Assembly (NCBI GenBank): GCA_023935145.1
Contig: CM043704.1
Coordinates: forward strand, 94,017,873-94,081,872
Direction: 5' to 3'
Source: Bretschneidera sinensis
Taxonomy: Eukaryota > Streptophyta > Magnoliopsida > Brassicales > Akaniaceae
Length of the DNA: 64,000 nucleotides
A model generated the notes under the pieces. That model saw nothing but the letters and a program-made list of their open reading frames with translations. It was not told the origin of the DNA and did not search any database. Below are positions 26,601 to 38,905 of the stretch, in pieces (position 1 is the stretch's first letter; each line of letters begins with the position of its first letter). Made by a program: the position numbers and the translations under genes.

Positions 26601-29494
26601 ACTTTTTAAACAAAATGGAAGGAAAGTTTAGCTTGAAACATTTTATAAACTACATGGTTTAAATTGTACAAATCCAAACTTCAACCTTTAATTTAGAACA
26701 TCACCCCAAAGTATAGGGTTTATATGAAATATACTTTTTTTTATAAGAGTTTATATCAAATATGCTATCGTAAATAAATAAGTTAGAGAAGGACTTAAAC
26801 AAAATCTGTAAAACTACAGCATACATGCAATTTGATGTCGCAGAAAAGAAGAGTACACACCTTGCCCCAAAATCGACTTCTTCGATACCATCTTTCTGAC
26901 TTCTGTTGACAGAATATGGCACCCAATCAGGTATAAGATTTGACCCAGGTAGCATAGTTTCAGTCGCTGATTCTTGGCCACTAAAAGAAGACAAATCAGC
27001 TGGAAAGCTACCATGAATTGGCATAACTTTATTACCAGGAATCCCAGCAGAAATAAGTGTTGATGAATGGAAATGAGAAGTCGAATTAAAGTAAACAGAG
27101 TCTGTTGACTTGCAAGGCATATGGGCCCTCCCATCCTTATCAAAATTCTTGTAAGTTTCCCATGAAAGGAAGAGCCATCTAATTGTGCTGGGTTGAAATC
27201 TTAACTCTAAAGGATCAATACAAACATTTGCATCTACTTTGCGAATATCTAAGGAACCATGTTTCCAAGGTATACTCAATTTTAAACTCCCTGAAAAGCA
27301 ACCTCTTTCCCCTGTTATGATTGGAGTTGTAGCATTTGATGGACAGCTTTCCGTAAATAGTTCACCAACGGATGATCCTGATGTGCATGAAGAGCATGTT
27401 TTATTGTTAACATTGTCCATATGGAGAAGTTCAACTATGGCTCCTTGAAATTTTACGAAGTTTGTAAGTCGACTTATATCAAGGAAGCTCTCAAATCTTG
27501 CATCATTATTTGATTTGGAATTTTCTGAAACACACGTTCCACATTCTGTTTCTAATATTCGAAGAACTAATGATTTGTGAGTACCCACTGCCTTTCCATC
27601 CATCTCTAAATATGGATCAAATGCAACAATCAACTTTTTTATCTTCACATGGAAGCTTGTAAGTAACCATTTCACCATCTTTGCAATTGTCTTAACACCC
27701 TCATGAACATCACTGGAAGTAGATTTAGCATCATTATCCATCACATCATGCTCAAGTTTTCCCAAGTCATAGCGCATACAATTAGTACCATCTTGGCTGG
27801 AACTACAAGTTTCAACTCCACTTGAGGATTTACTCTCCAGACGGGGTGCAAGAATAAGCTCAAGTTCTTCCACCTCGACTTGACAACCTTTACCCTTCCA
27901 AGGCATTTTAACTAATAAAGAACCAATTGATCCCTCTTTTATAATCAGTGATACTGCTGCACCAAACTGGAAAACATAGCCATAAGAACACAACATAATA
28001 TGAAGAAACAAACTTAAAGAATCAAATTCAGAAAGCATTAAAGCAATGATATCTGCAAGCCTGTGGATCTGACCAGGACCCTAATCCATGAAAAACCCTG
28101 ATTACACAAGCAGAAGTCCAACATACTGTTATTCTTGCATCAAAAACACACAACTTGGGCCATTAAGTTTAACATCTATACTCATAAATAGACAATTGAT
28201 TTTATTGGTGTATTTTCTCTGTAGATTCCTTATGTACTTAGGGAGGCACCATTTTTTGCACTTTTTGACAAAAAAAAATTAATAGAGAATTGATAAAGTA
28301 GGTTAAGTGAGGCTGTTTATCTTTCTGCAGATCAGATATCTGATGGTAGTTTATGTCAAATTCAAAGCAAAAATTAGAAACTGATGGAAGTGACATCTAA
28401 CATATGATAAAAATATAACAAACTGGAAGCTCTAATAAATGCAAGCATCTCAACAATGCATTCTCTAAATTGGCTTCTATCTTTTCAATTCGCAGTTAAC
28501 TGAACATTATAGACTACCAAATATAAATTTCTACTCTTCTTCACATTCATATACCCTTTTCTTGTCCTCTCTACTGATGCATATGCTTGTTTAAAGCTCA
28601 AAGCTTATGTGCAATCTTCTACAACCTGGTGCCATTGAGTATCAAATGCTTCCTTCAATGATCACAAAAACGATTGCTTTCAGCATTCTGTGTTTTTCAT
28701 TCATGAAGTGACCACTACGTGAAAGTTTAAAAAAGAAACAAAAAAAAAACAGTACAGAATTTATTTAACCGAGTTCAACAGCACTCTTCTTGACAAAATT
28801 TAGAAATTACAAAAATCCTCTAATTACATATCCATGATTCCACGCCCCATGATTAATCCTAACACTAAATCACATTTCAGGAAAGTAGAAAACCCTTTAT
28901 TCATAAGATAAAATTAAATTCTATTCAACTTTTCCCTATTTGCCCTTTTTTTTTCGTTTTGCTGGATATTACTCCACTAACAATACTTCTTAGTGCAAGG
29001 AAATGATAGAAAGAATCTGCTCAACTGAGCCTAATAAACCTCCTCAAAACCCCTAATAAAGAAATTACAGCTCACCAAACTTCCATTAAACAAAATAAGC
29101 TCACGCATTCTTTCGTTCATAATAAACAAAAAGGCAAAACCTAAAGGAATAATTCAGCTTACCCAACACCACACGCACAACATAAAAGCCCAAAAGACCC
29201 CATAATTCATCTCCTTATACTTTATTTCACTTCCTCACCAACCAAACAAACCCAAAATCCTCAAAACAACATACCAATAACACGTACCTTTTCATTCAGA
29301 TAGTCCACGTTTAGCGCCAGATCGTTGAGCTGGATGGTGCCGTCACTGAGCTGCACGTCGAGCTGGTCAAGGTCGATATCGCCCAATATGAATTGCCCCA
29401 ATTTCTTCTTCAATAAGAACTTGCACACCCTCTTCACCGCCCACCGCGAGAACACCGCCTCCGCCGATTTCGCAATGTTCCAAGGCAACATCAT
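17654..29494 (-). CDS. ATG2: Autophagy-related protein 2 (lipid-transfer protein, chorein/VPS13 superfamily)
   Basis: Thirteen exons on -, from the 5' end: 29288-29494, 26861-27966, 25747-25895, 24969-25117, 21659-24874, 21453-21565, 20622-20829, 19813-19926, 19625-19732, 19376-19508, 18749-18948, 17844-18040, 17654-17726. They join in phase to about 1990 codons. The N-terminus ([20 protein letters not shown], then VDYLNEK) is the chorein-type lipid-entry domain. The conserved [18 protein letters not shown] and [10 protein letters not shown] region spans exons 3-4. The C-terminal ATG2_C domain includes [32 protein letters not shown] and [15 protein letters not shown], ending [13 protein letters not shown]. 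In the known family, ATG2 bridges the ER to the growing phagophore and moves phospholipids with ATG9 and ATG18. One 3.2-kb exon carries most of the rod. The intron after exon 7 has a GC donor. No disabling change was seen. The intron after exon 6 lacks any required extra exon. Confidence 0.93.
18421..18500. repeat. Two 40-bp tandem copies in an ATG2 intron
   Basis: The unit begins 'gatctatcatctgctg' and contains GGGGCCCAC. The copies at 18421-18460 and 18461-18500 differ at two or three bases. They lie inside the intron between ATG2 exons 11 and 12. Confidence 0.8.
19927..20621 (-). other. GC-AG intron of ATG2
   Basis: On the - strand exon 7 ends TTTTCAG and the intron begins GCAAGC; the intron ends TTTCAG before AAATTTGATG. 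Joining here gives LLPYFQ followed by [15 protein letters not shown], the expected ATG2 continuation. The strong CAG|GCAAGC match is typical of the minor GC-AG class, which is spliced by the normal spliceosome. No GT donor keeps the frame at this position. Confidence 0.75.
24935..24946 (+). repeat. G12 homopolymer in ATG2 intron
   Basis: An uninterrupted run of 12 G, preceded by GGGA, lies in the short intron between ATG2 exons 4 and 5. Its length is likely to vary between alleles or reads. Confidence 0.9.
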
Positions 29495-32229
29495 TTTCTT
29501 CTTCCTCCTGTTCGAGCTTCGCTGCTGATTGGTTGAATGACCAAATCGATAGAATTTCTTTTGAGAGGTGAATTGGAGGGGAACTAGGTTTTGTGAGAGG
29601 AAATTAGGGCTTCGAATAGGTGGAATTCGGGCTCGTGATGGAAGAGAGCGCAGAGAAATGAGAGATTTTGGGTTTTGGTTTTGATGGGAAAGAGGAATTT
29701 CACTATAAACGTGAAGAATTTGGTCGTTATGAGTTACGGTGTGTTTTGTCCCCAGGGGACTTCTTGGTAATTGCGTGGGACTTTTGTACTCGTATAAAGT
29801 ATTCGTAATGAAGTGGGTAAGTTGTGAACGGAATAACGGGTCTCGACGTTAATGGAAATAAGAATAAATAATTTCAATTTTATGACAAGAATAAATTGCT
29901 GATATGTACATAAACCCTTTAAAAAATATGATATATTACAATTCCTTTTAATGTTAATAGAAGGAGGTTGGATTTAGATCTCTTACAAAAAAAAATACTA
30001 AACCAAAAAGTTTGTGTTATATTAGAGATGTGAAACAAACAGGATGGGTCTTGTACGGATCGAGTTTTATTGGTGATGGATCAACGAGTACGATTTAAAA
30101 ATGTTTGTTTTTTAATGGATTTTATTTTTTTATGTCAATACTCGTGTTTTAGCAGACAGATAACATATCAAAAACGGGTATTGGCAAAAAATCTTTTATT
30201 TATATGAGAAAATGGTAACCTGAACCGGATACGTGCCGGATTTTACGGGTAGAGGATCAATGAGTACGAGTTAAAAATATTTGTTTTGTGATGTGGCTTT
30301 ATTTTTATGTTTATACTCGTGTTTTAATAGACAAGTAACAGATCAAAAACGAATGCGGACTAAAAATCTCACATTTATACAATTCAAATTCTACTAATAA
30401 GTATATTCAAGTAGCTTATATTTTTATTACTGTTTATAAATCTTATTTTGCTCCTTCTTTAAAAAAATATATAAATCTCCATCACTTATAATTTATGATA
30501 TATATTAACACAATTAAGGCATAAAACATTTGTTGGACAAAATATTGTTCTCATTAATTTAAGTCTTCTAGATAATTAATCATTAAACCTAATTATTTCA
30601 TTAACATGGTGTTAGAGTTAGTATTATTTTCGATTCTTGAAGACTTTTGCTCTAACCTTTTTTTCATTAATTTTTCACTTAATACTTTATGGATAATTAG
30701 GTTTTGTAACTTTTTATTAGCTTACATTTGAGAGAACGCAATACAATGTAAAAAAGCTATTGGACCCATTCTCTTCCGTTTAAACTTTATAAGATAATTG
30801 GTTATTCAAATATAATTTTAACAATCGATAACACATTACATCAAGAAGCTCACGTATTTTTAGTATGTAATGGGTTGTGAGAGAATTCTAAGTAAATTAT
30901 TCCACTTTTGGTCCGTTTAATATACAAGTTTATTGGAGTAGGTCCCATATATTATATGGATTCCTTTTTTGAAGTTTTTTTTAATAATTATTCCATTTTT
31001 GGTTTGTTTAATATACAAGTTTATTGGAGCAGGTCCCACACATTATATAAATTCCCTTTTTGATGTTTTTTTTATAAAAAAAATTAATTTTTTTCTGTTT
31101 GTCACATATCAATATGTAAAATATTTAAATTGAGTCATAGTGAAAGTAGGAGGTGGTTCGTTAAAACTTTTATATGTTAAAATGGAAAAAGTTTTTTTGG
31201 GCTCCTTACATTGATAGAACTATAGAGTGTAGACCAAGACTTTTTAATCAAATGCTTACCTTTTAAGTTTTTTATATAAAATATTTGAATTCAATCGGTT
31301 TGTTAATTAATGTAAAAAAATCAATATATGAAATAAAAGTTTGGGTTAACTACGAACTATCTTTCTGGCCATGGTGGAGCAAAAGCAACATACAGAGATG
31401 ATAGATTATAAAATGCTAGTAATAAAGTCAATTATTGGTATCTTTGTGCTTTGCTTTTAGAGTAAAGAACTAAAGTTAGATGCCGATGAATGTCAAAAGG
31501 ACGACCCATAAAAATATCACAAAGTAACTAACGAGTAGGCAGTGAGTAGATGCTGTGTCATTACAACATAAAGGGAACAAAAATCAAACCTAACTGTTGT
31601 CTTTTTCTTTTTACATTTGTAGTCAAGTGAGAGATTAAGACGAATAAATTGTGAAATTGTGCACCATGTATTCAAATTTCATTGGCCATATATAATTAGA
31701 AGGGGCTGTTTTTTTTTCAATTTTTATACTTGTTTTGTCGCACAATAATTATTATTTTATTATTTAAATGAATACTTTTTTATTATTAAATCATTAAAAT
31801 AATTAAAAGTTTTTTAAATTTTATTTCTATACATATTTAAATAATTAAAAAAACAGATTTTTGAAATGAAAGGATATTATATGATTTCAGATTTTATTAG
31901 ACTTGGGTCCACTTCTTCCAGATCTTCTCCCATTCTATATCGCATCCTCATTTCATGGGTTCTCGGTCATTAAAAATAAAAGATATTGTTTGTAGTTACC
32001 TCAAAAGTCAGAGCAGCATTGTTGCTGCTAATAAATCAAAATTTGGCATCTCATTCTATAAGTTAGAGCCAAAATAAGAAGCATTTTGAAGAATGACGTG
32101 ACTTGGTGATCCGGCCTACCACCGGCTTATAGATCGAATTAATAAAAAAGTATTACATAATTTTTTTTCGATACAAGGGAAAAAGAGGACACGGCTGACT
32201 CGAGTACCAAAAGATCCTGATTAGCCTGA
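29495..32229. other. ATG2 upstream region and AT-rich intergenic DNA with old duplications
   Basis: The first few hundred bases are the likely ATG2 5' UTR and promoter. Two imperfect copies beginning 'ggatcaacgagtacga' and 'ggatcaatgagtacga' lie at 30079-30205 and 30255-30378 (period about 176). A second pair lies at 30901-31080 with a 91-base period, sharing 'tttaatatacaagtttattg'. No gene is recognised. Confidence 0.6.
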
Positions 32230-33060
32230 AATGACTATTTTGCTAATCAATATGCAAAAAAAATCGACTCCCCATGAACATGCTTCGACGAACAATGCCA
32301 ATCTCTACCAATCTGCTGTAACTTGCTCATTGCCATCAAGGAATCAGACTCCACACTTCAACCTGCCTAAACCCTCGCTCCAACACAGCTTCAACCCATG
32401 TAAAATTGCCCAAAGTTCTGCTGTTAGAACGGTGTAAACTCAACCTGTACCATAAAGCCCATCAGCCAATCACCTGTCTCTGACCAATCCTCCAGCACCT
32501 ACAGGACCCGGATTACCCAGTGCACTGCCATCAACATTCAGTTTCACCGAACCGACCATAGGAGCATGCCATCCAATAAGACGTTCAAGCTTTGGAGCCA
32601 GTTCTCGCGTTCTCAAATCCTCATTAGTCGATCACCACCATGTTTTTAATAAGCTGCATAGGATTTAGAGGCCAAGTAAAGCTGGAATCAAAGACAGATT
32701 TGTTCCTCCAACACCAAATATATCAGATTGTATGAATGAAGATAACTGACCATGGAACTCCCATCTCACTGTCTAATTCTCGCTCTCTGCAATTATGATA
32801 AAACTACTCCTTTAGATTACAAGCAAAGAAAGAGGACAAAGCACTAGGAATGCTCAAACTCAACCAGATGGTTTTGGAATGGCTACAGTCTCGAAATCAG
32901 GAAGAAGATAATGCAAAAAAAATTCAGATAGAGTCCAATGTCTGTCGAGAAGAATAAGAGATGTAAACCAACAAGAAGCAGTATCGTCATTCAGCATCTG
33001 CCTCACACCATAAAAAAAACAGGCCATCTTCCAAGCAAAGGAGAAGTAGTGTAGTTATGA
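32230..33060 (-). mobile_element. Decayed non-LTR retroelement segment with RNase H domain
   Basis: Read on -, frames between about 32690 and 32250 give a linker with YIWCWRNKSVFDSSF and PMQLIKN, then VKLNVDGSALGNPGP and AELWAILHGLK, then DSLMAMSKLQQI. This order matches the C-terminal RNase H region found in plant LINE-like ORFs and in many plant RNase H-like fragments. Frameshifts and stops break it throughout, so it is a fossil. The part from 32700 to 33060 is probably the same element but shows no clear motif. Confidence 0.6.
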
Positions 33061-33575
33061 GTCCGTAGATAGGATAGGACATGAAAGAGTCATTCAAGCA
33101 GTCGATCTGGGAATTAGAATTTCTTAGGAAAGTTACCCCCCTTCGCTTTGCTCGTTCCCTTCGGGGGGCTGATATCTGCTCCTAACCAAGCTAACTGCAG
33201 GAACTCGTAACTGCAGTAACTCCTTGCTTGTTTTAGCTCATGTCTACTTTCAGACCAAGGTGCTGAATAAAGCAACTTCCTTAGCTTGCCAAACAAAGGA
33301 GAAAAAGAGCTTCTTTCCTGCTTGAAAGATGCATTACTCATTATAGTCAATCAAGTCAAATCTCAATATGACTTCAAGTTTCAGAGATAAGCAAGATATC
33401 CCAACTCAACAAAATAATAATGTACAGCCACAATTTGCAACCTGTACAAAGATGTCGGAAAAAATTTGCAATTACTAGCTATTTCTCCCTTTTCTTCTTT
33501 GGGTTGGGTGGGGACAGGTGGAAATGAACAAAGTAAATTTAATTTCAGAACAAAGTTAATAATTTTGCGACTTGT

Positions 33576-34270
33576 CACGCTAGCAAATCAATTAGAAAAT
33601 CTGATTAATTGAAGCTCAGTCATTTCTGGCTTCCTTGGATTGCAACCTAACAGAGATTGGAAGGTTGCTAGAAGCTTCCATTTTCAATTTAGTGACTCCA
33701 TTCGTTATTCATAGGCACGCTAACAAATCAAATAGAAAACCTGATTAACTTTAGCTCAGTCATTTCTGGAACACATCTATAAAAGTTCCTTAGATTGCAA
33801 GATAAAAAAGATTGGAAGGTTGCTAGAAGCTTCCATGTTCAATTCAGTGACTCCATCCGTTATTCATAGGCTTACTCTTTCTAAATGCAACAATTCATCT
33901 TTTCATAGTCTGTAAACTGAACACCAGAAGCTCTGCAAAATCCATGTATGGTAACACAAAGATTGGAAGGTTTGCTATAAGCTTCCATGTTCAATTCAGT
34001 GACTCCATCCGTTATTCATAGGCTTACTCTTTCTAAATGCAACAATTCATCTTTTCATAGTCTGTAAACTGAACACCAGAAGCTCTGCAAAATCCATGTA
34101 TGGTAACACAAAGATTGGAAGGTTTGCTATAAGCTTTCATGTTCAATTCAGTGACTCCATCCATTATTCACAGGCTGCGACTCTTTCTAAATGCAACAAT
34201 TCATCTTGTCATAGTCTGTAAATTGAACACCAAAAGCTCCGCAAAATCCATGTATGGTAAAATCAAGTGA
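33576..34270. repeat. Nested tandem repeats, 152-bp unit plus a related longer unit
   Basis: A unit starting 'ggcttactctttctaaatgc' begins at 33869, 34021 and (slightly altered) 34173, giving a 152-base period. Just upstream, two longer related units begin 'cacgcta(g/a)caaatcaa' near 33576 and 33715. They share the 'ttgctagaagcttccat' and 'gactccatccgttattcat' parts. The array is therefore a series of duplications of different ages. Confidence 0.85.
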
Positions 34271-34399
34271 ACTCCATCCAATTAAAATTGACAAATCCCA
34301 AATCCCCATTAACTGACGAGAATAATATAATGTTTCAGTGGATTAAAAATCCTTATCCTACTAACTGATAGAAACAACATAATAAGTTCCGATCAATCA

Positions 34400-34695
34400 A
34401 TTTTTTTATCAATACCTGACTATCAGAACTAAGAGAAAGGGGCTTAAACATAAAACAAAACAGAACAATAAGTTTCAAAAACAATTGTTTTTCAAGCGAA
34501 GAAAGCACCAAAAAGGAACGTGTTTTTACTGAACTTGATATCAAATTATTTTTATTAATACCCAACTATCAGAACTAAGTGAAAAAGGGCACTTAAACAT
34601 AAAACAAAACAGAACAATAAGTTTCAAAAACAATTGTTTTTCAAGAGAACAAAGCACCAAAAAGGAACATGTTTTTTACTGAACTTGATATCATG
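34400..34695. repeat. Tandem duplication, 146-bp unit
   Basis: Two copies share 'tatcagaactaag', 'cataaaacaaaacagaac' and 'actgaacttgatatca'; the first phrase starts at 34421 and 34567. Sequence identity is high, so the duplication is fairly recent. Confidence 0.85.
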
Positions 34696-35019
34696 TATAC
34701 AATGATTCAGTCCTAGTGGACTCGTCCCATAAAATATGTGGAATCTTCACTTGAGAGATTTCATGCCTTCTTATATTTTTAGCCTTTAGCTAGCACATGT
34801 CCATCAAATCTCCCTCATCCACCAACCCAGTAATATAAGTTCTGATACCTGAAATATTGTCTAAAAGCTATAATCTGCAATCTTATGAGCCACATAAATC
34901 TCCAATCCAACAAAGTCCAAATAAGTAAAATAAAAAAATGATAAGGGAAACAAGAACAACTAAAAAAACTTACAAGCATACAAAGACAACCGACTATTAA
35001 GTAGCTTCTTATTTTAACA

Positions 35020-35505
35020 GGTGCTCGTTACTTTTCTGAATAGCTTTATTCAACCTAACAATAGCCATCTCTTTGAACAAACTTTATCCAGTTCTAAAAT
35101 TAATGAGAAATTCCTGGCAATTCTCCCCAACCAGATGAATAAAATCTGTGCAACCCAATCAAATCTTCACCAACCGCATTTTCAAACTCTTAACCTCAGG
35201 CAATTCAAAATCCAACCATTATTTCTACAAATCAACAGAGCTCCAAAATTATTTTATTCAACCTAACAAGTGCTCGTTACTTTTCTGAATAGCTTTATTC
35301 AACCTAACAATAGCCATCTCTTCGAGCAAACTTTATCCAGTTCTAAAATTAATGAGAAATTCCTGGCAATTCTCCCCAACCAGATGAATAAAATCTGTGC
35401 AACCCAATCAAGTCTTCACAAACCGCATTTTCAAACTCTTAACCTCAGGCAATTCAAAATCCAACCATTATTTCTACAAATCAACAGAGCTCCAAAATTA
35501 TTTTC
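35020..35505. repeat. Tandem duplication, 249-bp unit
   Basis: Two nearly identical copies begin 'gtgctcgttacttttctgaa' near 35021 and 35270. Each carries the same 80-codon open frame on +, but that frame has no recognisable similarity and is most simply explained by the duplication. A C14 run at 35543-35556 follows. Confidence 0.9.
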
Positions 35506-35559
35506 GAAATCTTTCTAGAGATGAAATTTAAGTAAATTATATCCCCCCCCCCCCCCTCA

Positions 35560-38500
35560 AAAAAAAATGTTCATTAACAGCAATAGGTTTTTTGGAGAGC
35601 CTTCAAAATCAAAATAAATTGAAAAACAAACGACAAACCCAACACTCTGATGCATACCCACATCAAACACCCATAAAGTCCGGGTAAGAAAGGCGACAAC
35701 AAATGAGTAGTGAGACATTGAATCTCCCTAGTTTAATCCCTGTTCTCCGGAGAAGTAACATTAATAAGCCATTCACCTTAGAAAATTTTGGAGATGAGAT
35801 CAATTCAAGCAACATTTTCCCGATATCCTTCTCTCACATAGAAACACTGACTGATTTAATCCTACAAAACCAATCAAACAAACTTTGCCTGCTTGCAAGT
35901 AGGCATAGTGTTGGTACATTGTACTGCCAAAAAAAACACTTGGATCCTTTTTCATTTTTAGTGGAAAAAGATGGCTTATATATGCACACACTCTTCCTTT
36001 GCCCTAATCCAATTCAAATACTCAACGCTTAAACAGGAGTAAAGCCTCCACAATTGCCAGGCAAGTTTGAAAGAAGTTGTCACGTTTAACGAAAAAAAGA
36101 AGTATTTTATTTTGGAGATGAGATCAATTCAAGCAACATTTTCCCGATATCCTTCTCTCACATAGAAACACTGACTGATTTAATCCTACAAAACCAATCA
36201 AACAAACTTTGCCTGCTTGCAAGTAGGCATAGTGTTGGTACATTGTACTGCCAAAAAAAACGCTTGGATCCTTTTTCATTTTTAGTGGAAAAAGATGGCT
36301 TATATGCACACACTCTTCCTTTGCCCTAATCCAATTCAAATACTCAACGCTTAAACAGGAGTAAAGCCTCCACAATTGCCAGGCAAGTTTGAAAGAAGTT
36401 GTCACGTTTAACGAAAAAAAGAAGTATTTTATTTTGGTCCCTCAAACTCAAGCATTTGAACCCTAACCCTAGCTCTGAGTAATCCCTTCAACATTTTCCA
36501 TGAATTGAAACTTTGCAAGCCCATCTAGCTACAGTCTACACTCTTAGTACTAGTATGTATTGAAATCCTCAATGAAAAACTTGATCAGCTTTAAACAGTG
36601 GTTTCACCCAGAAACAAATACTCTACGCAAAAAGAAAAAAAAAGTGTACTCATATTACCATTAAAATAAAAGGAAATGATTATGAGCACAAACATAAAAT
36701 AAAATAATTGAATTCGATGCTAACAAACCTAGGAAGAGAACTGCATAACAGAAACAACACACACACCAACAAATGAAACAACTACTTACGGGAAAAATAA
36801 ATCGGCATGAGAAAACTTTTTACTCAAAATAAGAACTTACTTGAAAGCAAAACAGAGCGAGAAGCCTCCAATTCTTCAGCAGAACCTTTGTCAGATACCC
36901 AAAAGAGAGGGACTCAAAATGTCAACTCTTCTGTGAGAGAGACCCTGTCATTCTCTAGCAGAACCTTTGGCTACCCACAATTACAAATATTATGATTACA
37001 TCTCCATATAGTACAGAGTATGAGAGGATATATCCTCTTTACTTGTCAAATCAAGATATATAGAGAATACCTAGAATACATGCAAGTATGTAACCAGAAA
37101 AATGAAGATCACCTTCAGTGATGCCAAATCAAGATATATAGAGATACTAGAATACATGCAGTATGTAACCAGAAAAATGAAGATCACCTTCAGTGATGCC
37201 CAAATCAAGATATATAGAGAACTTTGCATCAGATCAATACGAGGAAGAGTTTACCATGGTAAAAGCATTACAACAGCTTGCCAGCACTACTATGCTTGTT
37301 GAATTCAGTGATTTAAATTATGTCCCTATTCTAGAGATGAAAAATGGGTAAATTATGTTCCTATTCTCACAAGATCCCTACTCTCAGCTTAATCCCTTTT
37401 CCCCAAAGAAGTAGCCCCCCAATGAGCCATTAAGCACAATAGAAAACATTGGAGATGAGGTATTCACTGCCGAATAGGTATCTGAATGTATGGTAATGAC
37501 TGTTTGACCTTCAAAATCAAAAGAAAACTTGAAAAACAGAAAGACAAACCCAACACTAGGATGCATACCCACACAACCAACACCCATAAGTCTGGGTAAG
37601 AAAGGCGACAACAAATGAGTAGCAAGACATTGAATCTCCCCAGTACCCTTTTTCTCCGGAGAAGTAACATTGAGAATTTTGGAGACATGATCAATTCAAA
37701 AAACAGACCTTAAGGAGAGGGGAACTAAATGACTAAAAGCCTTCAGCACTCAAAATTATCTCTGTGATAGTTTTGACCCGATCTTGTTCAAGCAACATTT
37801 TCCCGATATCCTTCTCTCACATAGAAATCAATCAAATTAAGCATAGTGTGATACACACACTCTTCCTTTGACCTAATCCGATTCAAATCTCCACGCTTAA
37901 ACTGGAGTAAAGCCTCCACAGTTGCCAGGCAAGTTTGAAAGAAGTTGTCACGATTACCCTAACCCTAGCTCTGAGACTTCCCTTCAACATTTGCCATAAA
38001 TTGAAACTTTGCCAGCCCATATAGCTACAAGTCTACACTCTTAGTACTAATACGTATTGAAATGAAATCCTCAATGAAAAACTTGATCAGCTTTAAGCAG
38101 TGGTTTCCAGAAACAAATACTCTATGCAAAAAGAAAAAAAGTGTACTCATATTACCATTAAAATAACAGGAAATGATTATGAGCACCAACATAAAATTAA
38201 AAAATTGATTTCGTTGTTAATAAACCTAGGAAGATAACTAACAAATGAAGCAACTACTTTGGTAAAAATAAATCGGTATGAGAGGAGAACTTTTTACCAA
38301 AAAGAAGAACGAACTTGAAAGCAAAACGGAGCGAGAGCCTCCCATTCTTCAGCAGAACCTTTGTTGGATACCCAAAAGATAGGGACTCAAAATGTCAACT
38401 CTTCCGTGAGAGAGAGACCCTCCTCCCATTCTCTAGCAGAACCTTCGGATACCCACAATTACAAATATCATGATTACATCTCCATGTAAGATATCCTCCT
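35560..38500. repeat. Segmental duplication block with internal 324-bp and about 77-bp tandems
   Basis: The order of text at 35600-37000 (aggcgacaacaaatgagtag; ctccggagaagtaacat; caagcaacattttcccgata; ccctaaccctagctctgag; a segment naming AGCAGAACCTTTG) recurs in order at 37500-38490, with deletions. Inside the first copy, 35790-36113 is repeated at 36114-36436 (period 324). Between the copies, three units starting 'tcaagatatatagaga' lie at 37051, 37129 and 37205. No protein domain was recognised in any frame. Confidence 0.8.
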
Positions 38501-38559
38501 CTTTATCTCTGTGATATGGTGTGGGCAATTCAAATGAAGTCTCTGGCAATTTTGGAGAC

Positions 38560-38905
38560 CAAGACTTAAAAAAAAGGAAAGAATATTGAGGGTTTAACTT
38601 TTTACATTAATATAAGAAACGTAATTAAAAAATTAATGGTATAATAGTAATATGTACATTAGAAAATTATAAAAGACTATTTATTTGTGTGATATGTACA
38701 TTAGAAAATTATAAAAGACTATTTATTTGTGTGATATGGGGTAGGCAAGTCTAATGAAGTCTCCGACAATTTTAAAGACCCAAACTTAAAAAGAAGGAAA
38801 GAATATTGAGGGTTTAACTCTTTACATTAATATAAGAAATGTAATTAAAAAATTAATGGTATAATGGTAATATGTACATTAAAAAATTATAAAAGACTAT
38901 CTCAA
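38560..38905. repeat. Tandem duplication, about 221-bp unit with a nested 43-bp repeat
   Basis: 'gaaagaatattgagggttta' occurs at about 38577 and 38798 with the same following text. Inside, a segment starting 'gatatgtacattagaaaat' is itself doubled. A long A-run near 38930-38947 follows. The rest to 39818 holds nothing recognised. Confidence 0.8.

Noticed and set aside
35021..35518. Two near-identical open frames of about 80 codons on +
   Set aside because: They arise from a 249-base tandem duplication, show no recognisable domain and have low-complexity composition.
36124..36405. 93-codon frame on - repeated at 35800-35991
   Set aside because: It is a copy effect of the 324-base duplication; no similarity or splice context supports a gene.
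36460..36480. Interstitial telomere
   Set aside because: Only about one and a half CCCTAAA-type units, far too short for telomeric DNA.
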